Positions 1 to 5,922 of a stretch of DNA of 6,636 bases are shown piece after piece (the stretch's first letter is position 1; each line of letters begins with the position of its first letter). The notes under the pieces were generated by a model. It was not told the origin of the DNA, did not search any database, and worked only from the letters and a program-made list of their open reading frames with translations. This DNA comes from Deltaproteobacteria bacterium (lineage in GTDB: Bacteria; Myxococcota_A; UBA9160; SZUA-336): contig DAOUZG010000106.1 of NCBI GenBank assembly GCA_030665705.1, forward strand, positions 1-6,636, read 5' to 3'. Both the position numbers and the translations under genes were made by a program.

Positions 1-2
1 TG

Positions 3-257
3 TTCCTCGTCGGAGACATCAGCTCAGGCGATGACCTCGCGCCGCTCCGTCAGCTCGAGGGCGCGGCGGCGCGCCAGCTCGGCCTCGTGGTGGAGGAAGC
101 GGGCGGGGTCGTCCGCGACAAGGCGAGCTACCGCGCCCTGCTACTGGAGGCTCCCGTGATCGAGCTCGATCCCAGCGCCGCGTCCTCGCGTAGTCTCCAC
201 GCAATCGCCCGCCGGATCCTCGGCACCTCATCGTCACAAGCTCACTCAACTCCCTAA
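3..257 (+). CDS. MinD/ParA-like P-loop ATPase, C-terminal fragment (5' end outside window)
   Basis: An open frame enters from the left edge (first full codon at 3) and ends at TAA 255-257, giving 84 residues. The pattern fits the C-terminal third of MinD/FlhG/ParA-type ATPases. A strand-like start (FLVGDISSGDD) is followed by a helix ending in QLGLVVEEAGGVVRD, the slot where MinD-like proteins have a 'Lg..lG.ip.D' segment. Then comes a helix ending in a proline-containing strand (LLLEAPVIELDPSAASSRS) and a final amphipathic helix (LHAIARRILG), like the family's 'P.s.as..l..lA..l' ending. Such ATPases position or regulate division, flagella, chromosomes or cargo at the membrane or nucleoid. 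The Walker A and deviant Walker motifs would lie upstream, so nucleotide binding cannot be checked and the subfamily is unknown. The family call rests on one short region and is moderately sure; that this is real coding sequence is more secure. Confidence 0.55.
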   Translation, partial: FLVGDISSGDDLAPLRQLEGAAARQLGLVVEEAGGVVRDKASYRALLLEAPVIELDPSAASSRSLHAIARRILGTSSSQAHSTP

Positions 258-277
258 CCACATGCCTCATCTGGTCC

Positions 278-293
278 GGGCGCCCCTGCGCCC
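278..293 (+). terminator. Small GC hairpin after the ATPase gene (possible weak terminator)
   Basis: GGGCGC (278-283) and GCGCCC (288-293) form a perfect 6-bp stem around the loop CCCT, 20 bases after the ATPase stop. No T-run follows, so this is at best a weak or Rho-assisted terminator or an mRNA 3'-end stabiliser. In sequence this GC-rich, a 6-bp stem can also arise by chance. The rest of the gap up to 390 shows no gene I can support. Confidence 0.2.
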
Positions 294-390
294 ATGCAGA
301 GCTTCGATGGCTCCGACGAGCTGAGGCGCAGAGCAGCCAGGCACGAATCGGGTCTTCGCCGTCTTCGCAGGACGACGTAAGATCTTGTGC

Positions 391-1038
391 ATGGACGTTG
401 AGGTGCAGAGCGGCGCCCCTGAGGGGGCGACCTGGATCGAGACACGGAGTCCCGACCGGGGTACGGAGGAAGCCCGGTTCTGCATCCTGTCTCGCGGTGA
501 CCGCGTCTGGGGCCGGTGTCGTTTCCCAGCTCGCGCGGCCGCGGGCGACGGAGCCGTGATCCTGCTCTCTCCCGACGGAGACTCGCAGAGCACCTTCGTT
601 GACGCGGCGCTCGAGCGGTGGAGCTCCTGGGTCACGGTGGCGAGTCCCGATCTTCCGCTCTGCGCCAGTCGGCGCAGCGAGAAACTCTCCCCGGCCGCGG
701 TGGACCGAGAAAGCCCGCTTCGCGCTCGACTCGCGCGCGACCTCACCCGGCAGCTCGAAGAAGATCTGGCCAGCCTGGTGCGCCTGCTCGCCGCGTTCCG
801 GAACGTCGATCGCGAAAGGACGGCTCTGGTGGCTCTCGGGATGAGCGGGAGCCTCCTGCTCCCGTTGCTGGAGCGGAAGGGGTGGCCACTCGTTGCGGTG
901 CTGGCGCCCCCGCCCCAAGCGACCTCGCTTCCCGCGCGGGTATCCGCGTTTCCGATGCCGACAGATGCCGCGACCGACGGGTGGCTCGATGAGGTGGGAA
1001 TCTACCTGCGCAGCGCACTCGGCCTCGGCGGGACCTGA
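391..1038 (+). CDS. Degenerate alpha/beta-hydrolase-like protein lacking histidine
   Basis: This is a 215-residue soluble protein with no signal peptide or membrane span. Its layout resembles a short dienelactone/acetyl-esterase-type alpha/beta hydrolase. There is a hydrophobic strand and turn (AVILLSPDGDS, 55-65), a helix, then WVTVASPDLPL (80-90) with arginines after it, matching the 'V.apDlPlhG.R' segment of this fold. A helix that ends near DRERTALVALG follows, then the elbow-like GMSGS (150-154, Ser152 in the nucleophile slot) and the strand PLVAVLAPPP. The chain then ends, about 80 residues short of a usual hydrolase. The region that should carry the catalytic Asp and His is missing, and the protein contains no His anywhere. 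A classical Ser-His-Asp triad is therefore impossible, and a structural or binding role, or decay, is more likely. The start is ambiguous: TTG 385 or ATG 391 in the same frame, which is open back to a TGA at 322. I chose ATG; neither has a clear Shine-Dalgarno. The 3' end overlaps the converging EI24 gene. Fold assignment is tentative. Confidence 0.6.
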   Translation: MDVEVQSGAPEGATWIETRSPDRGTEEARFCILSRGDRVWGRCRFPARAAAGDGAVILLSPDGDSQSTFVDAALERWSSWVTVASPDLPLCASRRSEKLSPAAVDRESPLRARLARDLTRQLEEDLASLVRLLAAFRNVDRERTALVALGMSGSLLLPLLERKGWPLVAVLAPPPQATSLPARVSAFPMPTDAATDGWLDEVGIYLRSALGLGGT

Positions 1039-1868
1039 GACGAGGGATCCGGAACCGGCGGACCGACTTCCAGCGCGAGGAGGGTCGCCGCGGTCACGAG
1101 CCAGGGCAGGGCCAGGAAGTTCAGCCCCGGCACCCCGAAGGTAAGCAGGGCCGCTCCACCGAAGACGCCGACCGGGATCCGATTTGCCCAGACCCACCGC
1201 CGGCGAACGCGGAAGGGTGTTCCCCGCCGATCCAAGAGGTACCCGGCGTAGTCGAGTGGGAGAAACAGAGCCGCAAAACCGAGCGCGAGCGGGACGGTCA
1301 CGAGATGGAGTCCCGGCACGAAGCCTAGGACGAGGAGCGTTCCCTGCACCGCGACGAAGAAGAGCGCCCGCTTCGCCTCCTGCCAGGCCACCCTGAGCGA
1401 GGCCCACAGCATCCCGATCAGATCCGTTCCACCCGTCTCGAGGACGCTTCCGGCTCGAATACGCTCAACGCGACGCGACAACTCGTCCAGGAAGGGTGAA
1501 GCGAGAATGCCCCCGACTAGCGTAAAGGTCAGGTAGACGACCACGGCGAACGCTGCGATGAGGATCCACTGGGCGAGCCACGCCAGTACACGAAGGGGTG
1601 TGATCCACAACCAGCCGTACCATGCGTCGGGCGCCGGAACCGCGAACCACCCCTGCACGGTGGAGGTCAACGAATCGAGGGCTGCGAAAAACAGTGCGGC
1701 CGCCAACGCGAAGGCGACCACGCTCAAGACGATCGGGCCCACGGCCATCGGCCAGAGTTCTCGGTGGTCTCGCAGTAGACCGAGGGCACGCCGCAGACAA
1801 CGGATCCCGATGAGTGGCCCCGCAGGTGTGTGCGACGAGGACCCGGAAGCAGTCGAGACGTCGGCCAA
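1002..1868 (-). CDS. EI24/CysZ-family (DUF540) integral membrane protein
   Basis: This is a 288-residue polytopic membrane protein. After a polar N-terminus it has a long hydrophobic stretch at about 42-65, another at 92-122, a paired stretch at 168-206 and one at 231-267. Family-like landmarks are the N-terminal 'G...l.rAl.ll..h.elwp...P' segment (18-46), ASPFLDELSRRVE (123-135) after the second hydrophobic block, EAKRALFF (164-171), and the closing PGLNFLALPWLVTAATLL (247-264), which matches the conserved C-terminal helix of EI24 proteins. CysZ in enterobacteria is linked to sulfate uptake, but most bacterial members have no proven substrate. I see no sulfur-assimilation genes here, so the cysZ symbol is withheld. 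The start is TTG at 1868-1866: the next ATG (residue 41) would delete the conserved N-terminal segment, and the frame upstream hits the kinase stop after only four codons. No good Shine-Dalgarno is visible, so translation probably depends on coupling to the kinase gene 12 bases upstream. The 3' end overlaps the opposing gene by 37 bases. Confidence 0.85.
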   Translation of the reverse strand: MADVSTASGSSSHTPAGPLIGIRCLRRALGLLRDHRELWPMAVGPIVLSVVAFALAAALFFAALDSLTSTVQGWFAVPAPDAWYGWLWITPLRVLAWLAQWILIAAFAVVVYLTFTLVGGILASPFLDELSRRVERIRAGSVLETGGTDLIGMLWASLRVAWQEAKRALFFVAVQGTLLVLGFVPGLHLVTVPLALGFAALFLPLDYAGYLLDRRGTPFRVRRRWVWANRIPVGVFGGAALLTFGVPGLNFLALPWLVTAATLLALEVGPPVPDPSSQVPPRPSALRR

Positions 1869-1880
1869 GGGGCAGCGACC

Positions 1881-3992
1881 TTAGCGGAGCGCCTTCTCCG
1901 CCGCCGGCCGCGGGTCCGAGTGTCGCGCGGACTCCGTCGGCTGATCCGTGGACCGACGCGCCTGCGGCTCGACCGGCTCGAGGGCCCCGAGCGCCTCCTG
2001 TGCGCTCTGGAACCGCGCCTCAGGCTCGATGGCGAGCATCCGGAGGATTACCCCCTCGAGACCGACGGAGAGCCCGGGCACGAACTCCCGGGGACGCGGC
2101 CGCTCGCGCGAGCGGTGCTGCTCCAGAACGTCCCGTCCGGTGAACGGGAGGCGCCCGGTGGCAACTTCGAACAGGCAGACACCTAGCGAGTAGAGGTCGC
2201 AGCGGGCATCGGCGTGTCCCTCGGCCTGCTCCGGGGCCATGTAGTGGATCGAGCCGGCAAGCATCCCCGTGCGTGCCGCCTCTTCCATGGCACGGGCCAC
2301 CCCGAAGTCGGCGATCTTCAGGAGCTGGTGACGGGTCCACATCAGATTCTGGGTCTTGATGTCTCGGTGGATGACCCCAACTCCGTGGGCGTATGCGAGA
2401 CCCGTCAGTGCCTGTCGCGCAACCCTGAGAACGCCGCGTGTCGGAAACGGACCGTGGGACTCGACGAGCGTGCGCAGGGTTTGACCCTCGAGGTATTCCA
2501 TCGAGAGAAACATCGTCTCGCCCTCACGAACCACGTCGTAGATCGTGACGACGTAGGGATGGTTGAGACGAGCAGCGGAGCGCGCCTCGGAGAGGAAGAG
2601 GGAGACAACGCGAGGGGAGCCCGCGACCGCCCGGGGCAGACGCTTCAGAGCCACCGTACGGTGGAGAACCCGGTCGTAGGCCTTGAAGACGATCCCCATC
2701 GAGCCGCGCCCGATCTCCTCGAGGATCTCGTAGCGCCGCGCCGCGCCGCCGGGCACGCCTGTTATCGCCGGGCGCTTGGAAGGGTCGACCTGCTCCAGCT
2801 CCTCGAGCCGTCGCTGCGCAGCCGCAAAGTCGGGGTGCTCCGCGGGAACTCGACGAAACGCGCGGACGGCCCGCGCGCGGTCCCCGATGCGGTGGGCCGC
2901 TTCCCCGGCTCGGAGGTGAAACCCAGCGCGTTCGAGCAGAGGAACGGCGCGGGCGATCAGACCCGCACGCTCGTAGCAATCGGCGGCCTCCGTGTAGAGG
3001 AACGCGCGCGCGTAGGCGTCGCCGGCCTCTTCCCACCGCTCCACGCGGCTGTAGAGTTCAGCCGCGGGTCGCGCCTCGCCCGCGGCCAAGAGTGCTTCTG
3101 CAGCCATGCCCCAGCGCCCGAGCGATTCGAGAAGCGGTGCAGCTCGACCGGGCTGACCCGCGAGCAGGAAGTGCTCTGCGGCGGCCTCCGTCTCCCCGCG
3201 GATTCGGCAGTAGTCGCCCCAGAGGGCCTGCGCCCCTTGGTGGTTCCCAGCCTGCTCGAGCGCCCGGGCCGCGCCGGCACGATCGCCCTGGAGTAGAAGC
3301 TCTGCAGCCTCGGGACAGCCATCGATCCGACGGTCGGGCTCACGTTCGAGGTCCACCTCTACAACCTCGGGACCCTGAAAGGTCACGTGGACCTGCTTGG
3401 CCACGACGCGTCCTGCGTGTCCGACCCAGAACTCCGTGGGGCCGAAGGGGAGCTCCAGGTGGAGGCTCCCGTCCGACCGGGTCGGGCGGACGGGCTCACC
3501 GGAGTCGACGCGGGCAACCCGCGCCTGAGAAACCGGACACCCGTCTCGGGTCACGCGAACGCGGAGCCAGGCAAAGCTCGGCCGAAAATCGAATAGGATC
3601 TCGCGGGACTCCCGCGGCCCGACGCGTACGCACTTCTCTTCACGGAACTCACCGACGGTCTTGTTCAGCGCGGGCTCCTCGACGCAACCCGCTACCGCGA
3701 CGTACCAGGTGCCGGGCCGCAAAGGTCCGACGGAGAGTTCCCGGCCCTCCGTCACGCGGTAGATTCGCCCCCCGAGCCGAACGCGCGAGACCACCTGCGG
3801 ATCGAGGTGCGGGTGGAGCGACGGAGGCAGGGCACGACGCGCGACCCGCACCCGAAAATCGCCCTTCATTCCGGGAGCGACCGAGAAACGAACGACGAGC
3901 CTCCCGCGGATACTCCAGCAACGGAAGGCGAGAAGCACGATGAGTGCCGCGAGAAGCCCTGCCAGCGCGGCGGCATCCAGCGGAAGAGTCAT
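1881..3992 (-). CDS. Membrane-anchored Ser/Thr protein kinase with beta domains, helical repeats and C-terminal kinase domain
   Basis: This 703-residue Hanks-type kinase presumably phosphorylates Ser/Thr on partner proteins. Domains in order: one membrane helix (about 7-24); a beta-rich region (31-136); a second beta-sandwich-like module (141-215) of carboxypeptidase-regulatory/Cna-B flavour (TRSDGSLHLELPFG); an alpha-solenoid of about eleven short units (236-382); and a complete kinase domain (about 421-671). Catalytic features are intact: glycine loop GRGSMG (428-433), Lys450 in VALK, a likely alpha-C Glu469, HRDIKTQN (542-549, Asp544), DFG (562-564) and MAPEQ (585-589). It is an RD kinase, and Thr575 in the activation loop could be phosphorylated. 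Arginines right after the membrane helix suggest N-out/C-in, which puts both sensor-like regions in the cytoplasm beside the kinase. I chose ATG 3992 because it opens directly into the membrane helix and has a G-rich stretch (GGGGGCGGG) just upstream. The frame stays open to 4259, but that extension is low-complexity and overlaps the mutase. It lies 134 bases after the mutase and 12 bases before EI24, so probably in one operon. Confidence 0.93.
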   Translation of the reverse strand: MTLPLDAAALAGLLAALIVLLAFRCWSIRGRLVVRFSVAPGMKGDFRVRVARRALPPSLHPHLDPQVVSRVRLGGRIYRVTEGRELSVGPLRPGTWYVAVAGCVEEPALNKTVGEFREEKCVRVGPRESREILFDFRPSFAWLRVRVTRDGCPVSQARVARVDSGEPVRPTRSDGSLHLELPFGPTEFWVGHAGRVVAKQVHVTFQGPEVVEVDLEREPDRRIDGCPEAAELLLQGDRAGAARALEQAGNHQGAQALWGDYCRIRGETEAAAEHFLLAGQPGRAAPLLESLGRWGMAAEALLAAGEARPAAELYSRVERWEEAGDAYARAFLYTEAADCYERAGLIARAVPLLERAGFHLRAGEAAHRIGDRARAVRAFRRVPAEHPDFAAAQRRLEELEQVDPSKRPAITGVPGGAARRYEILEEIGRGSMGIVFKAYDRVLHRTVALKRLPRAVAGSPRVVSLFLSEARSAARLNHPYVVTIYDVVREGETMFLSMEYLEGQTLRTLVESHGPFPTRGVLRVARQALTGLAYAHGVGVIHRDIKTQNLMWTRHQLLKIADFGVARAMEEAARTGMLAGSIHYMAPEQAEGHADARCDLYSLGVCLFEVATGRLPFTGRDVLEQHRSRERPRPREFVPGLSVGLEGVILRMLAIEPEARFQSAQEALGALEPVEPQARRSTDQPTESARHSDPRPAAEKALR
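2847..3287 (-). repeat. Tandem 13-residue (39-bp) helical repeat array inside the kinase gene
   Basis: Kinase residues 236-382 divide into 13-residue units, each starting at a Gly-turn. Examples are GDRAGAARALEQA (236), GETEAAAEHFLLA (266), GQPGRAAPLLESL (279), GRWGMAAEALLAA (292), GEARPAAELYSRV (305), ERWEEAGDAYARA (318), FLYTEAADCYERA (331), GLIARAVPLLERA (344), GFHLRAGEAAHRI (357) and GDRARAVRAFRRV (370). One unit (249-265) is 17 residues long. The consensus is roughly G-x4-A-A-x2-[LFY]-x2-A. This predicts one short helix per unit, so a helix pair takes 26 residues instead of the 34 of a canonical TPR. It is probably a protein-binding solenoid. The repeat is visible at protein level; the DNA copies have diverged, so it is not a recent duplication. 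Confidence 0.75.
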
Positions 3993-4126
3993 ACGCAGCC
4001 CGCCCCCGTCACGAACGCCAGAAGAACAACCGGTGCCGCTTGCCTGCCCACCCGCAAGTCCGACCTCCAACGCGGGATCCCCCGGGCTGAATCGGCCCCC
4101 ACGCCGAAGGGGTTGAGCCAGGCCCA

Positions 4127-5494
4127 CTAAGACCTGCCGTCGACCTCCCGGATGAGGGCGAGGATCCGGTCGCGCCTTCGCGCGAGTTCCTCCTCGCTCG
4201 GAGCTTCGACGTTCAGCCGGAGAAGCGGCTCGGTGTTGGAGGGCCGAAGGTTGAACCACCAGCCGGGGTACTCGATCGTCAAGCCATCCAGCTCATCCGC
4301 CTGCCCGTCGGAGAATTCGTCGCGGATCCTCCGCAGGATCGGGGGCACATCCTGCACCCTCTGGTTGAGCTCGCCGCTCCGCGCGTACCTCTGGAAGGGC
4401 CGCCAGAGACTGGAGAGTGGCTTCCCCGTGAGCGCGAGCGCCTGCAGCACGAACAGGAACGCGGCGGTTCCGTCGTCGGCGACGTACCCCACCGGAAACC
4501 GGAAGTAGTAGTGGCCGGACAGCTCGCCCCCGAAGATCCCCCCCTCTTCGCGCATCCGCTGCTTGATGAACGCGTGTCCCACGCGGCTCCGCACCGGAAC
4601 CCCGCCGCAGTCCCGAATCACCTCGGGAACGACGCGGGTCGATCGCAGGTCGTAGACGATCGGGGCACCCGGACCCGTACCGAGCAGCCCCCAGTCGAAG
4701 GCCGCCTGCGTCAGGAGTGCCGTCATCAGGTCCGCGGCGACAGGCTCGCCCTCTTCATCGACAAACACAGCTCGGTCGCCGTCGCCGTCGAACGCCACCC
4801 CGAGCTGCGCTCCCGTTCGTCGAACCTCGCGGATCACGTCCTCCAGGTTCTCCCGCTTGATGGGATCCGCCTCGTGGTTCGGAAAGGTGCCGTCGGGCTC
4901 GAAGTAGAGTCGCGTGACCTCGAGGGGTAGACGGTCAAGCAGATGAGAGATGCCCTCTCCCACGATGCCGTTTCCCGTGTCGACGACGACCCTCAGCGGG
5001 GGGCGCTCTGGGAAGAGCTCGAGGAGACTCTCGAAGTAGGGTTCGTGAACCGACTCCTCGCGGACCCCGCCCTGCGGCGGGGGCGGAGGCGTGCCGAGGT
5101 AGGGCCGCGCGAGGTCGCGAATCTCGGTGAGCCCGGTCTCGATGCCGATCGGGATCGCCTGCTTTGCGCAGATCTTGAAGCCGTTGTAGCCACCCGGGTT
5201 GTGCGAGGCGGTGATCATCACGCCCCCGGCAGCTCGGCGAGCGGCAGTCGCGAAATAGACCATGGGGGTCGTGACACGGCCCACGTCGAGGACGTCAACG
5301 CCCTCTCCCTGAAGACCTTCCAGCAGCGCCTCGCGGAGCGGGATTCCGCTCTCGCGCATGTCACGCCCGACCACGACGGGCGAACCTCCCAGGAACCGCG
5401 CCACAGCGCGGCCGATGGCCCGGGCGGCTTCGGGATCGAGCTGATCGGGGTAGGTACCCCGGATGTCGTAAGCCTTGAAGATTGCGTCGTCCAT
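4127..5494 (-). CDS. Phosphomannomutase/phosphoglucomutase
   Basis: This 455-residue protein is the usual length for bacterial PMM/PGM enzymes of the alpha-D-phosphohexomutase family. It interconverts hexose 6-phosphate and hexose 1-phosphate (mannose and/or glucose) in the cytoplasm, feeding GDP-mannose or UDP-glucose for LPS, capsule and exopolysaccharide. All four active-site loops are present: the phosphoserine loop TASHNP (95-100, Ser97), the metal-binding DGDGDR (236-241), the sugar-specificity loop GGELSGH (322-328) and the phosphate-binding loop RPSNTEP (417-423). The N-terminus (IFKAYDIRG) is family-typical and fixes ATG 5494 as the start, even though no Shine-Dalgarno precedes it. 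The GELSGH loop with Glu324 and Ser326 fits a dual-specificity ManB/AlgC-type enzyme, not a glucosamine mutase. I give no symbol because manB, algC and pgm cannot be told apart here. The gene is divergent from tatA and is the first gene of the minus-strand run with the kinase and EI24 genes. Confidence 0.96.
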   Translation of the reverse strand: MDDAIFKAYDIRGTYPDQLDPEAARAIGRAVARFLGGSPVVVGRDMRESGIPLREALLEGLQGEGVDVLDVGRVTTPMVYFATAARRAAGGVMITASHNPGGYNGFKICAKQAIPIGIETGLTEIRDLARPYLGTPPPPPQGGVREESVHEPYFESLLELFPERPPLRVVVDTGNGIVGEGISHLLDRLPLEVTRLYFEPDGTFPNHEADPIKRENLEDVIREVRRTGAQLGVAFDGDGDRAVFVDEEGEPVAADLMTALLTQAAFDWGLLGTGPGAPIVYDLRSTRVVPEVIRDCGGVPVRSRVGHAFIKQRMREEGGIFGGELSGHYYFRFPVGYVADDGTAAFLFVLQALALTGKPLSSLWRPFQRYARSGELNQRVQDVPPILRRIRDEFSDGQADELDGLTIEYPGWWFNLRPSNTEPLLRLNVEAPSEEELARRRDRILALIREVDGRS

Positions 5495-5502
5495 GAGAGA
5501 CG

Positions 5503-5550
5503 AGTGTGGGCAGTCGGCACGTTGACTTCAACCGGCGCGTGGCCGATTCT
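5503..5550. promoter_or_regulatory. Candidate back-to-back promoters between the mutase and tatA
   Basis: The 64-base gap between the two divergent starts contains a near-palindrome, GTTGACTTCAAC (5521-5532). Reading right, TTGACT (5522-5527), a 17-base spacer and GATTCT (5545-5550) form a candidate promoter for tatA. Reading left, TTGAAG (5531-5526), a 17-base spacer and CACACT (5508-5503) form one for the mutase. The -35 boxes are fair and overlap each other; both -10 boxes match the consensus at only three of six bases. Start sites predicted from these would fall within a few bases of each start codon, so mRNAs would be almost leaderless. This is a pattern match only. Confidence 0.3.
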
Positions 5551-5558
5551 CGGGGGCG

Positions 5559-5771
5559 ATGTTTGGCTTGGGCGTTCCCGAGCTCCTGATCATCCTTGTG
5601 ATCATCGTGGTGATCTTCGGAGCGAGCCGGCTCCCGCAGATCGGGGAGGGGGTCGGCAAGGGCATCAAGAACTTCCGCGCCGCCATGCGGGAGCCCCCGG
5701 AGATCGACGTGACGCCCAGCAAGGATGCCGCCGAAGAAGAGCCGGAGCCCCGCTCCCCTTCGGAAGGCTGA
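5559..5771 (+). CDS. tatA: Twin-arginine translocase pore subunit TatA
   Basis: This 70-residue protein has the complete TatA plan. A very short periplasmic N-terminus (MFGLGVPE) leads into one hydrophobic helix (about 9-20), then the Phe20-Gly21 hinge within [16 protein letters not shown], an amphipathic helix with spaced lysines (to about 43), and an acidic, Pro/Glu-rich disordered tail. TatA oligomers form the size-adjustable passage through which TatBC moves folded proteins bearing RR signal peptides across the inner membrane. The short amphipathic helix and tail favour TatA/TatE over TatB. No tatB or tatC is present in the window, so this copy stands alone here and tatC must be elsewhere. 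The start is the only plausible one. A G-run (5552-5556) precedes it, but at two bases' spacing it is too close to be an ideal Shine-Dalgarno. It is divergent from the mutase and followed by a candidate terminator. Confidence 0.95.
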   Translation: MFGLGVPELLIILVIIVVIFGASRLPQIGEGVGKGIKNFRAAMREPPEIDVTPSKDAAEEEPEPRSPSEG

Positions 5772-5803
5772 CGGGAGCACCCGAAACAGCGGGCCTGTAG
5801 CTG

Positions 5804-5841
5804 GCGGGAGCGGAAGGCCGTTCGCGTGTGGCTCCCGCTTT
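5804..5841 (+). terminator. Candidate intrinsic terminator of tatA
   Basis: GCGGGAGC (5804-5811) and GCTCCCGC (5831-5838) are perfect 8-base inverted arms with a 19-base loop, followed at once by TTT (5839-5841). The structure starts 32 bases after the tatA stop, and the T-run is on the side expected for + strand transcription. The T-tract is short, so termination may be partial. Confidence 0.45.
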
Positions 5842-5845
5842 GTGG

Positions 5846-5922
5846 CTAGAACCCATCTCAGAAACCCCGGACCGAGTCAGACCGCCCTGGCGACGGGAGT
5901 GGGTTTTTGAGATGGGTTCTAG
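5846..5922. repeat. Long inverted repeat (22-bp arms), REP/MITE-like or hairpin
   Basis: The left arm (5846-5867) and right arm (5901-5922) are inverted copies matching at 21 of 22 positions. They share CTAGAACCCATCTCA as the outer 15 bases and AAACCC inside. The one mismatch (G5861 against T5907) would be a G-U pair in + strand RNA. The loop is 33 bases (5868-5900). The whole element is bounded by CTAG at each end and is poorer in G+C than its surroundings. It sits between convergent tatA and the DUF3426-like gene, and the latter's TAG stop (5921-5919) lies inside the right arm. Neither flank has a T-run, so it is not a typical intrinsic terminator. Confidence 0.8.

Noticed and set aside
6..320. 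Ten-base inverted match CTCGTCGGAG (6-15) / CTCCGACGAG (311-320).
   Set aside because: The arms are about 300 bases apart, one inside a coding region, and a match of this length is plausible by chance in GC-rich sequence.
352..383. Tandem GTCTTCGC (352-359, 361-368) and TAAGAT (378-383) as a promoter for the hydrolase-like gene.
   Set aside because: TAAGAT matches a -10 at four of six bases, but the -35 region is poor and the tandem octamer has no known role; too weak to annotate.
19..1407. A long open frame (462 codons) on the minus strand crossing the ATPase end, the hydrolase-like gene and part of EI24.
   Set aside because: The product is dominated by Arg, Gly, Pro and Ala with no domain pattern, and it conflicts with three better-supported genes.
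2214..3296. A long open frame (360 codons) on the + strand opposite the kinase.
   Set aside because: It lies wholly antisense to a kinase with intact motifs, shows no recognisable domain, and long antisense frames are expected in DNA this rich in G+C.
3993..4259. An 89-codon in-frame extension upstream of the kinase ATG 3992.
   Set aside because: It overlaps the end of the well-supported mutase gene in another frame, is Arg/Gly/Pro-rich low-complexity sequence, and would bury the membrane helix that normally begins such a protein.
4943..5800. An open frame (285 codons) on the + strand across the mutase N-terminal half, the intergenic region and tatA.
   Set aside because: It is antisense to the mutase active-site serine loop and out of frame with tatA, so it is a shadow of real genes.
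5846..5922. The long inverted repeat as an integron attC site or a CRISPR repeat.
   Set aside because: The arms lack the conserved attC core ends, there is no second unit or spacer series, and no integrase or Cas gene is nearby.
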